Shown here: positions 52,245 to 60,893 of the stretch, piece by piece | How positions within the stretch are numbered: the first letter of the stretch is position 1 | Layout of the letters: each line of letters opens with the position of its first letter | Assembly: GCF_001425905.1 (NCBI RefSeq) | Contig: NZ_LMDY01000012.1 | Location: 311,734-375,733 of the forward strand | Length of the DNA stretch: 64,000 bases | Reading direction: 5' to 3' | DNA from: Methylibium sp. Root1272 | GTDB lineage: Bacteria; Pseudomonadota; Gammaproteobacteria; Burkholderiales; Burkholderiaceae_C | Notes under the pieces: model-generated | Seen by the model: only the letters and a program-made list of their open reading frames with translations | Databases searched by the model: none | What the model was told of the DNA's origin: nothing | Program-made: the position numbers and the translations under genes

Positions 52245-53453
52245 TTACACGCGCTCGATCACCATCGCGATACCCTGTCCCACTCCGACGCACATTGTGC
52301 AAAGAGCGTAGCGTCCGCCGATACGATGCAGTTGACGGGCTGCGGTAATGACGAGGCGTACACCGCTGGCGCCAAGCGGGTGGCCGAGCGCGATGGCACC
52401 GCCATTCGGATTGACACGCTCGTCGTCGTCGGCCAAGCCTAGGCTCCGCAGCACGGCGAGCCCCTGGGCGGCAAAGGCTTCGTTTAACTCGATCACGTCC
52501 ATCTGTGCCAACGACAGTTTGGTGAGAGCGAGCAGCTTCTGCGTAGCAGGCGCTGGACCAATACCCATTATGCGGGGCGCGACACCGGTCGCTGCCATTC
52601 CGACGATGCGCGCCATCGGTGCAAGACCGTTCCGCGCAGCGGCCGACTCGCTCGCGAGCAACAGCGCGCACGCACCGTCGTTGATTCCTGAAGCATTGCC
52701 GGCCGTCACGGTCCCCTCGGGTCTAGCTACGCTCTTGAGCTTTGAAAGCGCCTCGAGCGAGGTCTCTCGCGGGTGCTCGTCAGTCGCGACCAGAACCGAG
52801 CTATCCTTCTTCTGCGCAACACTGACCGGTGTGATCTCCGCCTCAAAGTAGCCCGATTTCTGCGCTGAAACCGCCTTCGTCTGAGAGGCAACCGCCATGC
52901 GATCCTGATCTTCGCGCGAGATGCCGAATTCTTGAGCTACGTTCTCAGCGGTCTCTGGCATCGAATCGACACCATACTGCTGCTTCATTAGCATGTTGAT
53001 AAATCGCCAGCCGATCGTTGTGTCGTGCACGGCGTTGCTGCGACTAAAGGCGCTTCCGGCCTTTGGCATGACGAAAGGCGCACGGCTCATGCTTTCGACG
53101 CCACCGGCGATCATCAGCTGCGCTTCGCCGGACTTAATGGTGCGAGCCGCGATCCCCACAGCATCCATGCCAGAACCGCATAGACGGTTCACAGTTGTGC
53201 CTGCGACTTCTGTTGGCAGACCAGCAAGCAGCGTCGCCATGCGCGCGACATTGCGGTTATCTTCGCCAGCCTGGTTGGCGCATCCGTAAATGACGTCGTC
53301 GATGCTCGCCCAGTCCATCGTCGGATGCCTCGTAACCAGGGCCTTGATGGGAACTGCGGCCAGGTCATCGGCGCGTACGGCGGAGAGCGCACCGCCGTAG
53401 CGACCAAAGGGCGTTCGGATGCCGTCGCAGATAAAGGCTTGGGGGCTACTCAT
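52245..53453 (-). CDS. pcaF: 3-oxoadipyl-CoA thiolase
   Basis: 402 residues. Thiolase active sites: nucleophilic Cys in TTVNRLCGSGMDAVG (about residue 90), NEAFAAQGLAVLR, GGAIALGHPLGASGVRL and CTMCVGVGQG. The segment GGVESMSRAPFVMPKAGSAF is typical of PcaF/CatF-type thiolases. It splits 3-oxoadipyl-CoA to succinyl-CoA and acetyl-CoA, the last step of this operon's pathway. Last gene, 10 nt after the CoA-transferase beta subunit, with the truncated IS downstream. Confidence 0.95.
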   Translation of the reverse strand: MSSPQAFICDGIRTPFGRYGGALSAVRADDLAAVPIKALVTRHPTMDWASIDDVIYGCANQAGEDNRNVARMATLLAGLPTEVAGTTVNRLCGSGMDAVGIAARTIKSGEAQLMIAGGVESMSRAPFVMPKAGSAFSRSNAVHDTTIGWRFINMLMKQQYGVDSMPETAENVAQEFGISREDQDRMAVASQTKAVSAQKSGYFEAEITPVSVAQKKDSSVLVATDEHPRETSLEALSKLKSVARPEGTVTAGNASGINDGACALLLASESAAARNGLAPMARIVGMAATGVAPRIMGIGPAPATQKLLALTKLSLAQMDVIELNEAFAAQGLAVLRSLGLADDDERVNPNGGAIALGHPLGASGVRLVITAARQLHRIGGRYALCTMCVGVGQGIAMVIERV

Positions 53454-53463
53454 ATGCCAATTC

Positions 53464-54114
53464 CTATGCGTCGGGGCTTGATGCGATCAGCGGTACACCG
53501 CAAAGCCGCCGGAGTTCATCGAAGCTCAGGCCGTCGACCATCTCGACGACCTTCAATCCCCGCGGTGTCACGTCGATCACGGCCAAGTCGGTGTAGACGC
53601 GACTCACGCAGCCGATCCCCGTGAGCGGGTAGACGCAGCGCTCCACTAGCTTGCTCTGTCCCTGCTTCGTCAGCAGTTCCATCATGACGAACGTTCTCTT
53701 TGCGCCGATCGCCAGGTCCATCGCTCCCCCCACCGCGGGAATTGCCTCCGGGCCGCCGGTGTGCCAGTTCGCTAGGTCGCCGTTGACCGAGACTTGGAAC
53801 GCCCCGAGCACGCAGAAGTCGAGATGACCGCCACGCATCATTGCGAAGCTATCGGCGTGGTGGAAGTAGGCCCCGCCGGCCAACAGCGTGACCGGTTGCT
53901 TGCCGGCATTGATCAGGTCGTAGTCTTCCTCGCCCGCCATGGGCGCCGGCCCCATGCCCAGCAAGCCGTTCTCGCTTTGCAGGAAGATGTCGCGATCCTT
54001 CGGAAGATGGTTGGCAACCAGCGTCGGCAAGCCGATACCCAGGTTCACATATGAGCCTTCCGGGATGTCTTTGGCAACGCGCGCGGCCATCTCATGGCGA
54101 TTGAGTCTGTTCAT
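53464..54114 (-). CDS. pcaJ: 3-oxoadipate CoA-transferase, beta subunit
   Basis: 216 residues. Class I CoA-transferase subunit with active-site Glu in QSENGLLGMGPAP (about residue 48), GSYVNLGIGLPTLVANHLP at the N-terminus, and LAGGAYFHHADSFAMMRGGH. It transfers CoA from succinyl-CoA to 3-oxoadipate together with the alpha subunit encoded 10 nt upstream. Atypical acetoacetate transferases share the fold; the pathway context favours 3-oxoadipate. Confidence 0.93.
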   Translation of the reverse strand: MNRLNRHEMAARVAKDIPEGSYVNLGIGLPTLVANHLPKDRDIFLQSENGLLGMGPAPMAGEEDYDLINAGKQPVTLLAGGAYFHHADSFAMMRGGHLDFCVLGAFQVSVNGDLANWHTGGPEAIPAVGGAMDLAIGAKRTFVMMELLTKQGQSKLVERCVYPLTGIGCVSRVYTDLAVIDVTPRGLKVVEMVDGLSFDELRRLCGVPLIASSPDA

Positions 54115-54124
54115 CGCAACCTAC

Positions 54125-54826
54125 TCAGTTGGCTTGCTTGAATCCGGCAGGCCCGGTCGCCGTATAGGGCACCTGAACGATGCGCTGTACGAAGATTCCT
54201 GGCGTCACGATGGACTCTGGATCGAGCTCGCCGAGCGCCACGGCCTCGTGAACGGATGCGATGGTCAGTTTGGCCGCCATCGCCATGACGGGACCGAAGT
54301 TGCGCGCAGTCTTTCGGTAGACCAAGTTGCCCCATCGGTCACCGCGTTCCGCCTTGATCAGTGCGACATCGGCATGTATGGGCGATTCGAGAACGTACAT
54401 CCGGCCTCCGATCTCCCGGGTCTCCTTCCCGTGGGCCAACTCGGTGCCGTAGCCAGTAGGCGTGAAGAAGCCTCCGATGCCTGCACCCGCTGCGCGGATG
54501 CGCTCGGACAGGTTGCCCTGCGGTACGAGCTCCAGCTCGAGCTTCCCACTTCGGTACAAGCCATCGAATACATGAGAGTCGGCCTGGCGCGGGAATGAGC
54601 AGATGATCTTGCGGACCCGTCCTGCACGCAGCAGAGCGGCCAAGCCCGTCTCGCCATTGCCGGCGTTATTGCTGACGATGACGAGATCCTTGGAGCCTTG
54701 AGCGACCAAGGCATCGATCAGCTCGTTTGGCTGCCCAGCGCCACCGAAGCCCCCGATCATGATGGTCGCTCCATCGGGAACATCAGCTAAGGCGTGTTCA
54801 GCATTCTTGTGCCGTTTGTCGATCAT
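54125..54826 (-). CDS. pcaI: 3-oxoadipate CoA-transferase, alpha subunit
   Basis: 233 residues from the ATG at 54826; a GTG at 54850 would add eight residues. Alpha-subunit motif DGATIMIGGFGGAGQPNELI, IVSNNAGNGETGLAALL and VQVPYTATGPAGFKQAN-type ending. Pairs with the beta subunit. Codon use is less GC-biased than the ICE and heme genes, like the rest of this operon. Confidence 0.93.
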   Translation of the reverse strand: MIDKRHKNAEHALADVPDGATIMIGGFGGAGQPNELIDALVAQGSKDLVIVSNNAGNGETGLAALLRAGRVRKIICSFPRQADSHVFDGLYRSGKLELELVPQGNLSERIRAAGAGIGGFFTPTGYGTELAHGKETREIGGRMYVLESPIHADVALIKAERGDRWGNLVYRKTARNFGPVMAMAAKLTIASVHEAVALGELDPESIVTPGIFVQRIVQVPYTATGPAGFKQAN

Positions 54827-54875
54827 TGCGGGTGCGTTATCTGTGTCCACTGCGGAAAGCCGCTGACTAGGGCTT

Positions 54876-55166
54876 TCAGCTACGAGAAGAATCGAAATCT
54901 ATGACGTGCCGCTCGCGACGGAGAGGAGCCAGGGCTCGACTGATTTGTAGGTGCTGAGGATGTTCGAGGTACGCATGCAATGCGGACTCATTATCAAAAC
55001 TTGACAATAGACACAAATCGACCGAGGCAGGCATCTGGTCCGTGCGTACACCCACTTCGAATTGCCGTATTCCAGGAACTATGGCGCTGCAACTGAGCAA
55101 GGCTTCGCGGAAATGATCCGCGTCTCGCGCATCATGAAGCGTCCACATGACTATGTGCCAGATCAT
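54876..55166 (-). CDS. Dabb (stress-responsive alpha/beta barrel) protein
   Basis: 96 residues: MIWHIVMWTLHDARDADHFR, SAIVPGIRQFEVGVRTDQMP, LLSSFDNESALHAYLEHPQH. This is the complete small ferredoxin-like Dabb fold. Dabb proteins act as cyclases or monooxygenase-like helpers in aromatic and polyketide pathways. The ATG overlaps the dioxygenase stop (ATGA), so it may assist an isomerisation or detoxification step in this operon; the exact role is unknown. Confidence 0.85.
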   Translation of the reverse strand: MIWHIVMWTLHDARDADHFREALLSCSAIVPGIRQFEVGVRTDQMPASVDLCLLSSFDNESALHAYLEHPQHLQISRALAPLRRERHVIDFDSSRS

Positions 55167-56041
55167 TCTGCGGACTTATTCAACATTGCGCCTGACGTTC
55201 CATCGTGGCATGCCTTGTTCGATTGCAGCACGAAGTCATGGCACAGGACACCGGTTCCCTGTGCGTCCTGCATCTTCACGACAAGTCCCGATCTCACGCC
55301 GAAAACAACGTCCGAATCCAGGAATGGATCGCCTTCTCGAAAAAGATGCGTGACCAGGGTTTCATGACCGTCGGCGCGGATCATGAAATGCAAGTGAGCG
55401 GGCCGCCAAGGATGGCGACCAGACGCCATCAACATACGACCTACCGGTCCGTCAGTGGGAACGGGATAAGCCTTCGGCAGGACCGTGTGAAAATTCAGCC
55501 TACCGGATGCGTCCGTTCGCATAAGGGCTCGGGCCCGGTATTCACCGGCCTTGCTGCGCTGCACGTCGTACAGTCCATCGTCGTCAGCTTGCCAGGCGTT
55601 GACCTCGGCACCAGCCAATGGGTGACCATCGGTTGACCTCACCGTGATATTGACCTCCAGCGGCAACCCCGAACTGCCTTCTGCGATATTGCTGCCAGGA
55701 CTCCTTTCGGGGGCATTGGCAACATAGAAAGGCCCCAGCACAGTCGATTCGGTGACGTCCTTCTTGGCGCGCTTCTCGTTCATCGTGACCACCAGCATCG
55801 ATAGCCCCAGGGTATCGGATAGCAGGATGAACTCTTGGCGAGTCTCGTCACGCAGTTGCCCTGTGGCGGTGAGGAACTTGATGCCGTTGAGCCACTCGTC
55901 CGGAGTCAGGCGAACCTCACGTGCGAACCCATGCAGGTGCTTGACAAGGGAAGTCAATATCTCCTTGAAGCGAGGGCTGTCGCATTCCGACAGGTGGCTG
56001 ATGAAAGCATCCGTCACCGACTGTTCATCGATATTGCGCAT
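55163..56041 (-). CDS. Intradiol dioxygenase, hydroxyquinol 1,2-dioxygenase type
   Basis: 292 residues. N-terminal dimerisation domain (HLHGFAREVRLTPDEWLNGI, ILLSDTLGLSMLVVTMNEKR) and catalytic beta-sandwich. Fe(III) ligands: Tyr in DDDGLYDVQ, Tyr in PKAYPVPTDGPVGRML, His pair in GRHPWRPAHLHFMI. It cleaves hydroxyquinol (benzenetriol) to maleylacetate. The neighbouring maleylacetate reductase supports hydroxyquinol over catechol. It gives the operon a second ring-cleavage branch besides hydroquinone. Confidence 0.9.
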   Translation of the reverse strand: MRNIDEQSVTDAFISHLSECDSPRFKEILTSLVKHLHGFAREVRLTPDEWLNGIKFLTATGQLRDETRQEFILLSDTLGLSMLVVTMNEKRAKKDVTESTVLGPFYVANAPERSPGSNIAEGSSGLPLEVNITVRSTDGHPLAGAEVNAWQADDDGLYDVQRSKAGEYRARALMRTDASGRLNFHTVLPKAYPVPTDGPVGRMLMASGRHPWRPAHLHFMIRADGHETLVTHLFREGDPFLDSDVVFGVRSGLVVKMQDAQGTGVLCHDFVLQSNKACHDGTSGAMLNKSAE

Positions 56042-56095
56042 GGAGAATTGACGCTTCGGAGGTGAGGCGGGTGTTAGATGAAACTTGGGGATCTA

Positions 56096-57175
56096 TCAAG
56101 CCTTTGGCATCTCGCCGTCATATGCGCGCCGAAGCAAGGCTAGAAGTTCCCCGCGTTGAAGGGGACGAGGATTGGGGTATGGGATTTCGACGGCTAAATC
56201 GGCGGCACGGTCAAGCCCATCGAACGGCATGCCGATCTCCCGCAGCGTGTAAGGAGCGCCGTTGCTGCGAGCCAGTTGCTGCAGCGTCTTCGGCACTGCG
56301 TCAGGTGCGACTCCTAGCGCACGCCCTAAGGCTGTCATCGCCATTAGTGCATACGCCGAGTTGTACGCTAGCGCATGCGGCAGCACGACGGTGTGCACTT
56401 CGGCATGTGGGAGGTTGAAGCTTCCACCAAGCGTGTGGCACAGTTTGTGATGGAGCCCCATCGATGAATTGCCCAGCACCACACCACTCAGCCAAGCGCC
56501 GTATAGCGCTTGACTACGGGCCTCGAGGTCGCGCGGCGTTCTCATCAATCGTGGTACAGCTTGCGCCAACGAGCGAACGGCTTCCTCGGCCATCAGGCAA
56601 ATGATGGGATTGCCGTCGCGTGCGTACAAGCTTTCGGCCGCATGCGCGATGGCGTTCAATGCGCTCGTGACACTCAAACTCAGCGGAAGATCGAGTGTGA
56701 GTTCGGGATCGTAGAGAACGCTTCGCGGTAGAACGCGCGCATCACGTCCGGTTTTCTTGATGCCGCCTTCGGTGATTCCGAAGATCGCCGTCATCTCACT
56801 GCCGGCGTAGGTCGTCGGAACAGCGATGATTGGCAGCCCCGAATCGAGTGCGATGGCTTTGCCCAGCCCGGTCGTCGAACCGCCGCCCACTGCAACGGCA
56901 CAATCGGCGCCAAGAGTCTTAGCATGCTCAGTGGCGTCGCGGGCGGTTTCGATCGGTATGTGCATCACGGCGCGATCGAAGATTCCTGCGCCGCGCGCTC
57001 CGAGCAACTGCAGCACGCGCTCAGCCCCATCGCGCTGCTCAGGCGTGCACAAGACGAGTGCACGTTTCGCTCCGATCCGTTCTACTTCGACCGGCAACTG
57101 TGCCAAGCTGCCGAACCCAAAGATGACCCTTGGCAGTTTTGCATCGAACTGAAACGCGTTAGGAGCACCAGCCAT
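56096..57175 (-). CDS. pnpE: Maleylacetate reductase
   Basis: 359 residues from the ATG at 57175. Fe-ADH/glycerol-dehydrogenase-like fold: FGFGSLAQLPVEVERIGAKR, GGGSTTGLGKAIALDSGLP, VPTTYAGSEMTAIFGITE and a metal-binding His region in GNSSMGLHHKLCHTLGGSFN. It reduces maleylacetate to 3-oxoadipate with NAD(P)H. An upstream TTG gives a 13-residue extension into the dehydrogenase end and is less likely. Named after the 4-nitrophenol cluster homologue. Confidence 0.93.
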   Translation of the reverse strand: MAGAPNAFQFDAKLPRVIFGFGSLAQLPVEVERIGAKRALVLCTPEQRDGAERVLQLLGARGAGIFDRAVMHIPIETARDATEHAKTLGADCAVAVGGGSTTGLGKAIALDSGLPIIAVPTTYAGSEMTAIFGITEGGIKKTGRDARVLPRSVLYDPELTLDLPLSLSVTSALNAIAHAAESLYARDGNPIICLMAEEAVRSLAQAVPRLMRTPRDLEARSQALYGAWLSGVVLGNSSMGLHHKLCHTLGGSFNLPHAEVHTVVLPHALAYNSAYALMAMTALGRALGVAPDAVPKTLQQLARSNGAPYTLREIGMPFDGLDRAADLAVEIPYPNPRPLQRGELLALLRRAYDGEMPKA

Positions 57176-57198
57176 GTTCACCGCCGTGACCGTTGACT

Positions 57199-58710
57199 TC
57201 AACGCGGATACCAAGGCGGTATCTGGGCGTCCACGTTGACCCAGACGCTTTTGACCTGCGTGTACTCGCGCATGGCCTCAAATCCCATATCGCGGCCGTA
57301 GCCACTTTGTCCGAATCCCCCGAACGGCGATCCGGGACTGACACGCTTGTAGCTGTTGATCCAGACCATGCCCGCCTCGAGGGCCTGTGCCATTTGGTGA
57401 GCGCGTCGCAGATTTGTGGTCCAAAGACCACTTCCCAGCGCGTAATCGGTTCCATTGGCAATTTCGAGTGCCTCTGCATCGTCCTTGAAGGTGAGAACCG
57501 TGACAAACGGACCGAAAACCTCCTCCTGCGCGACTCGGTCGCGCCAGGATCTCGCGCGCACCACTGTTGGCTCGACATAGCAGCCGCGCGAGAGCTCCTC
57601 GGCGCGAGGCGGGTGGCCGCCCATGACAAGCTCACCGCCCTCGCTGCGCGCGATATCCACGTAGCTGAGCACACGGTCGCGGTGCAGGCTGCTGGTAAGC
57701 GGGCCCATCTCCGTACTCGCATCGAGCGGGTTGCCGAGCTTGATTGATCGAGCCAAGCTCACGAACTTGTCGAGAAACGCGTCGGCGATCCGCTCGTGCA
57801 GCATCAAGCGAGAGCCGGCGATGCATGCTTGGCCTTGATTGTGGAAGATGGCCCAGGCCGACCCGTTCACCGCAGCCGCCAGATCGGCGTCCTCGAAAAC
57901 GATGTTTGCGCCCTTGCCGCCCAGCTCCAGTTGCAGCTTTTTCAAGTTTCCAGACGAAGCATTCACAATGCGCCGACCTGTTGCCGTGCTCCCTGTGAAT
58001 GAAACCTTCGAAATGTCCGGATGCTCTGAAATGGCCTGACCTGCTTCACTACCAAGACCAGGAAGAACGTTGACGACGCCGTCGGGCAAGCCCGCTTCGC
58101 TCAGTAGCTCGGCAATCTTGAGGGCGCTGAGGGGCGTGATCTCGGAAGGCTTCAGGACTACACAGTTGCCGGCAGCTAGTGCCGGCCCCATCTTCCAACT
58201 CGTGAACATGAGCGGGAAGTTCCACGGCACAATTTGTCCGACTACGCCGAGCGGTTCGCGCTGGACATAGTTCAGGAACCCGGCATCAACTGGGACAACG
58301 TCACCGTGCAGCTTGTCAGCCATTCCGCCGAAGTAGCGAAAGCAGCTTGCTGTACGAGGCACGTCCAGATTGCGTGAATCTCGCAATGGATGGCCGGTGT
58401 CCAGCGACTCCAGCAAAGCTAGATCTTCGGAATTCTTCTCGATCAGGTCGGCCAACCGCATCAGAATTCGTCCGCGCTCGGCGCCCGAGAGACGACGCCA
58501 AGCCGGCAATGCACGACGGGCCGCTGTGACCGCCTTGTCAACGTCTGCGCGTCCGGCCATTGCGACGTCGGCTATGACCGAATTGTCGTGCGGATTGAGC
58601 GTGGCCAGCGTCGCTCCGGACTCGGCGTTCAGGAATCTACCGCCGATAAAGAGCTGGTGTCGAATAGGCGTGCGTAGACCAACGGCGGACTGCAGATCCG
58701 CAAGGTTCAT
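57199..58710 (-). CDS. pnpD: 4-Hydroxymuconic semialdehyde dehydrogenase (aldehyde dehydrogenase family)
   Basis: 503 residues. ALDH motifs: PWNFPLMFTSWKMGPALAAG, catalytic Glu in LQLELGGKGANIVFED, catalytic Cys in HNQGQACIAGSRLMLHE, and EEVFGPFVTVL. In 4-nitrophenol and 4-hydroxyacetophenone pathways the ALDH between hydroquinone dioxygenase and maleylacetate reductase oxidises 4-hydroxymuconic semialdehyde to maleylacetate, and the gene order here is the same. Substrate assignment is by context. Confidence 0.9.
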   Translation of the reverse strand: MNLADLQSAVGLRTPIRHQLFIGGRFLNAESGATLATLNPHDNSVIADVAMAGRADVDKAVTAARRALPAWRRLSGAERGRILMRLADLIEKNSEDLALLESLDTGHPLRDSRNLDVPRTASCFRYFGGMADKLHGDVVPVDAGFLNYVQREPLGVVGQIVPWNFPLMFTSWKMGPALAAGNCVVLKPSEITPLSALKIAELLSEAGLPDGVVNVLPGLGSEAGQAISEHPDISKVSFTGSTATGRRIVNASSGNLKKLQLELGGKGANIVFEDADLAAAVNGSAWAIFHNQGQACIAGSRLMLHERIADAFLDKFVSLARSIKLGNPLDASTEMGPLTSSLHRDRVLSYVDIARSEGGELVMGGHPPRAEELSRGCYVEPTVVRARSWRDRVAQEEVFGPFVTVLTFKDDAEALEIANGTDYALGSGLWTTNLRRAHQMAQALEAGMVWINSYKRVSPGSPFGGFGQSGYGRDMGFEAMREYTQVKSVWVNVDAQIPPWYPR

Positions 58711-58770
58711 GAATGATCCTCCGTAGAGCCGCGAGTGATGGCGGCGGGATGGTCTCTTGGGCTGGGCGCG

Positions 58771-59778
58771 TCAGAATACGACCGGAATTTCCGGTGAATC
58801 GCCTTTCTGAATCTCATAGACCAAATTTGGAGATCCGTTCTCCCAGACCAGCAGCATTGAGCGCTTGGGGCTATAGCCTTGGTGGCGACAGTACGCCGGC
58901 ATTGCGGCCATGTCGCCAGCCTTCATGATGACGCGAGCGAGCGGCTTCCCGGAATTCTTGTCCGCGCAATCCCAGTGAATCTCGTCGGTCATCTGGAAAA
59001 ACCACTCGACGCGGTCATTCGCGTGAATGATGGGCAACATGTGCTCTTCGGTCGTCGGGCACATGAAGCTATGCTTCACGACCGATGTAAAGCTTGGGTT
59101 CCAAGTAACCTGTGATCGGCTCAGAAATCCGAACAGGTTGAACGCATGCACCTCGTCTTCGTAGCCAGGCTCGGGGTGCAACTCAGGCTCGTCCTGAGGC
59201 ACGTCGGAGAACGCACGATTCACAGGTGCGCCACGTGCGTCAGTGCGCAACGGCAGATCGCCCTTCATCCCGACGCAACGCACGGCCAGTTCGCGTGCGC
59301 GCGTGATCTTGGCCGTGTTGTTGCCATTCTTGCGACCATAGGCGCTGCCGGTCTCTTGAGGTGCGGCAAAAGGATCGAAGCCCTCATTGGTCCAGTCGTC
59401 GAGGATCTGCTCGAAGGTCGCAGCAATCTGCGCGGTCGGGAAATTCTCGAGCCGATCAACGCCAGCTGCCTTCATCGTTGCGTTATAGGTGCCGGCGTAC
59501 AGGTCAACCGTCTTGTAGTGATTGGTTGTGCCAAATACGTGGTCAAAGTTGACCCCGCCATAGAAGAAGCCCCAGGCTACATCACGCATCAATGCACGCA
59601 AAAACGCTCCCACATCTATTGTGTGCGAGAGCGGGCGGCCATCTCGCGTCAACCAGGAAATGTGAGCAAAGTATTCGTCACGGCGAAACTGAAAGCTCCT
59701 CAGCGTGAAAGATTTATATCCAAGAGCCGCATCGGGTGCGCTCGCGATGACTTCAGCGGTTTCGGCGGTCGCGCTCAT
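58771..59778 (-). CDS. pnpC2: Hydroquinone 1,2-dioxygenase, large subunit
   Basis: 335 residues from the ATG at 59778 (GGAGATCAAAG upstream). It has no extradiol type I motif; instead a cupin-like C-terminal half with candidate Fe ligands (VKHSFMCPTTEEHMLPIIHA, NDRVEWFFQMTDEIHWD, AAMPAYCRHQGYSPKRS). This matches the large subunit of the two-component Fe(II) hydroquinone dioxygenases (PnpC2/HapD). It opens hydroquinone to 4-hydroxymuconic semialdehyde together with the small subunit. Confidence 0.9.
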   Translation of the reverse strand: MSATAETAEVIASAPDAALGYKSFTLRSFQFRRDEYFAHISWLTRDGRPLSHTIDVGAFLRALMRDVAWGFFYGGVNFDHVFGTTNHYKTVDLYAGTYNATMKAAGVDRLENFPTAQIAATFEQILDDWTNEGFDPFAAPQETGSAYGRKNGNNTAKITRARELAVRCVGMKGDLPLRTDARGAPVNRAFSDVPQDEPELHPEPGYEDEVHAFNLFGFLSRSQVTWNPSFTSVVKHSFMCPTTEEHMLPIIHANDRVEWFFQMTDEIHWDCADKNSGKPLARVIMKAGDMAAMPAYCRHQGYSPKRSMLLVWENGSPNLVYEIQKGDSPEIPVVF

Positions 59779-59841
59779 TCTTTGATCTCCTATGAATGGT
59801 GGGATGCCCTGCAAGGCAACGGTTTGCGCCTTGGGGCTTAC

Positions 59842-60351
59842 TCAAACAGATTGGCAGATGTCCGGCCAACGCTCGATCGATAGTTCACCCATGCAGGTCT
59901 GCTGAATTAGGACCGCCGGCTTGACTGCGCGAAACTGATAGGCCGTGCTCTTGGGCAGCATGGCCTGGTGGCCACGCTTGATGCGCATCCAGCCCATCTT
60001 CTGTCCACGAGGTTCGCCCTCGACCAGAACAGCGCCGTTGCGCTCCGCATCACGAACCGTCTGCGCCGCGTCCAGCTTGATGAGGTGAATGTCGATTTCG
60101 CCATCCATGCTGAAGGCAAATTCGTCGTGCGCGCATGTGTACCAAGGGGAGGTCCCTTCGGCGCGAATCACCTCCAGCACATAGATCTGGTTCTTTCCAA
60201 AAACAACCTTCTCGTACGGCCGCGATTTGCTCGCGACATCGAAGCAATTCGAGAACGCGTAGTTCTTCACATTGTCATCAATGACCTGCACTCCGCCCTT
60301 CTCGAAGCTCTGCAGTGATCCGAACTTGGTCTTGTAGTTCGTGGTGGTCAT
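59842..60351 (-). CDS. pnpC1: Hydroquinone 1,2-dioxygenase, small subunit
   Basis: 169 residues, single cupin-like domain (KVVFGKNQIYVLEVIRAEGT, CAHDEFAFSMDGEIDIHLIK, GHQAMLPKSTAYQFRAVKPA). Size and sequence fit PnpC1/HapC. It is the first gene of the nine-gene hydroquinone operon; its promoter must lie in the 540-bp gap upstream. The start is preceded by GGAGAGCAAT. Confidence 0.9.
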   Translation of the reverse strand: MTTTNYKTKFGSLQSFEKGGVQVIDDNVKNYAFSNCFDVASKSRPYEKVVFGKNQIYVLEVIRAEGTSPWYTCAHDEFAFSMDGEIDIHLIKLDAAQTVRDAERNGAVLVEGEPRGQKMGWMRIKRGHQAMLPKSTAYQFRAVKPAVLIQQTCMGELSIERWPDICQSV

Positions 60352-60893
60352 ATTGCTCTCCGAAGATGTAAGACAACTTGTTTGCGTATGAGTCTAGGCA
60401 GCACCTCAAGCGATGAGAAGTGCCGACAGAGATACCCTAGCGTTCTGAATTTGCGGACAATCGAACGGGCCGAAACGTCTTGGCTGAGAGGGTGAGGATG
60501 AGAAACCGCTGTTGCTTTGGAGTCGGGACGTACCTCGGTGTGGACGCGCGAACTCTTGTGTTGCGTGAGTCCCGCGATCAATCGCAATGACCATGACGTG
60601 GCTGTACGCTGCCGCAAGGTGTGGCGCCTGTTGCGTTCGCGATGCGGTCCGGGAGGACGAGCGCCTGGCCGTGGTTTGGGCTGGCCGCGTTGCGTAAAGT
60701 GTGAACGGCGTGCTGGCGATGGCCGGTTGTGCGTGGGGAGCACAGCACTTCGTACGCGAGCAAAGCAGGCGAGTGGTCGTCTCGATGGCGTGGGCCGGAA
60801 GGCGGCGCGATCGGTTGTCGACCCAAGCCAGTTCGAGGGAGGCGCTCGGCCAAAGGCGTCGTGCGGCCTGCCTCGAGTTGTGCCGTCTGCGAT
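60352..60893. promoter_or_regulatory. 542-bp gap upstream of the hydroquinone operon
   Basis: No convincing gene. It should hold the operon promoter and the regulator's binding site. I could not identify a clear T-N11-A LysR box or a terminator for the Rieske gene by eye. Confidence 0.4.
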
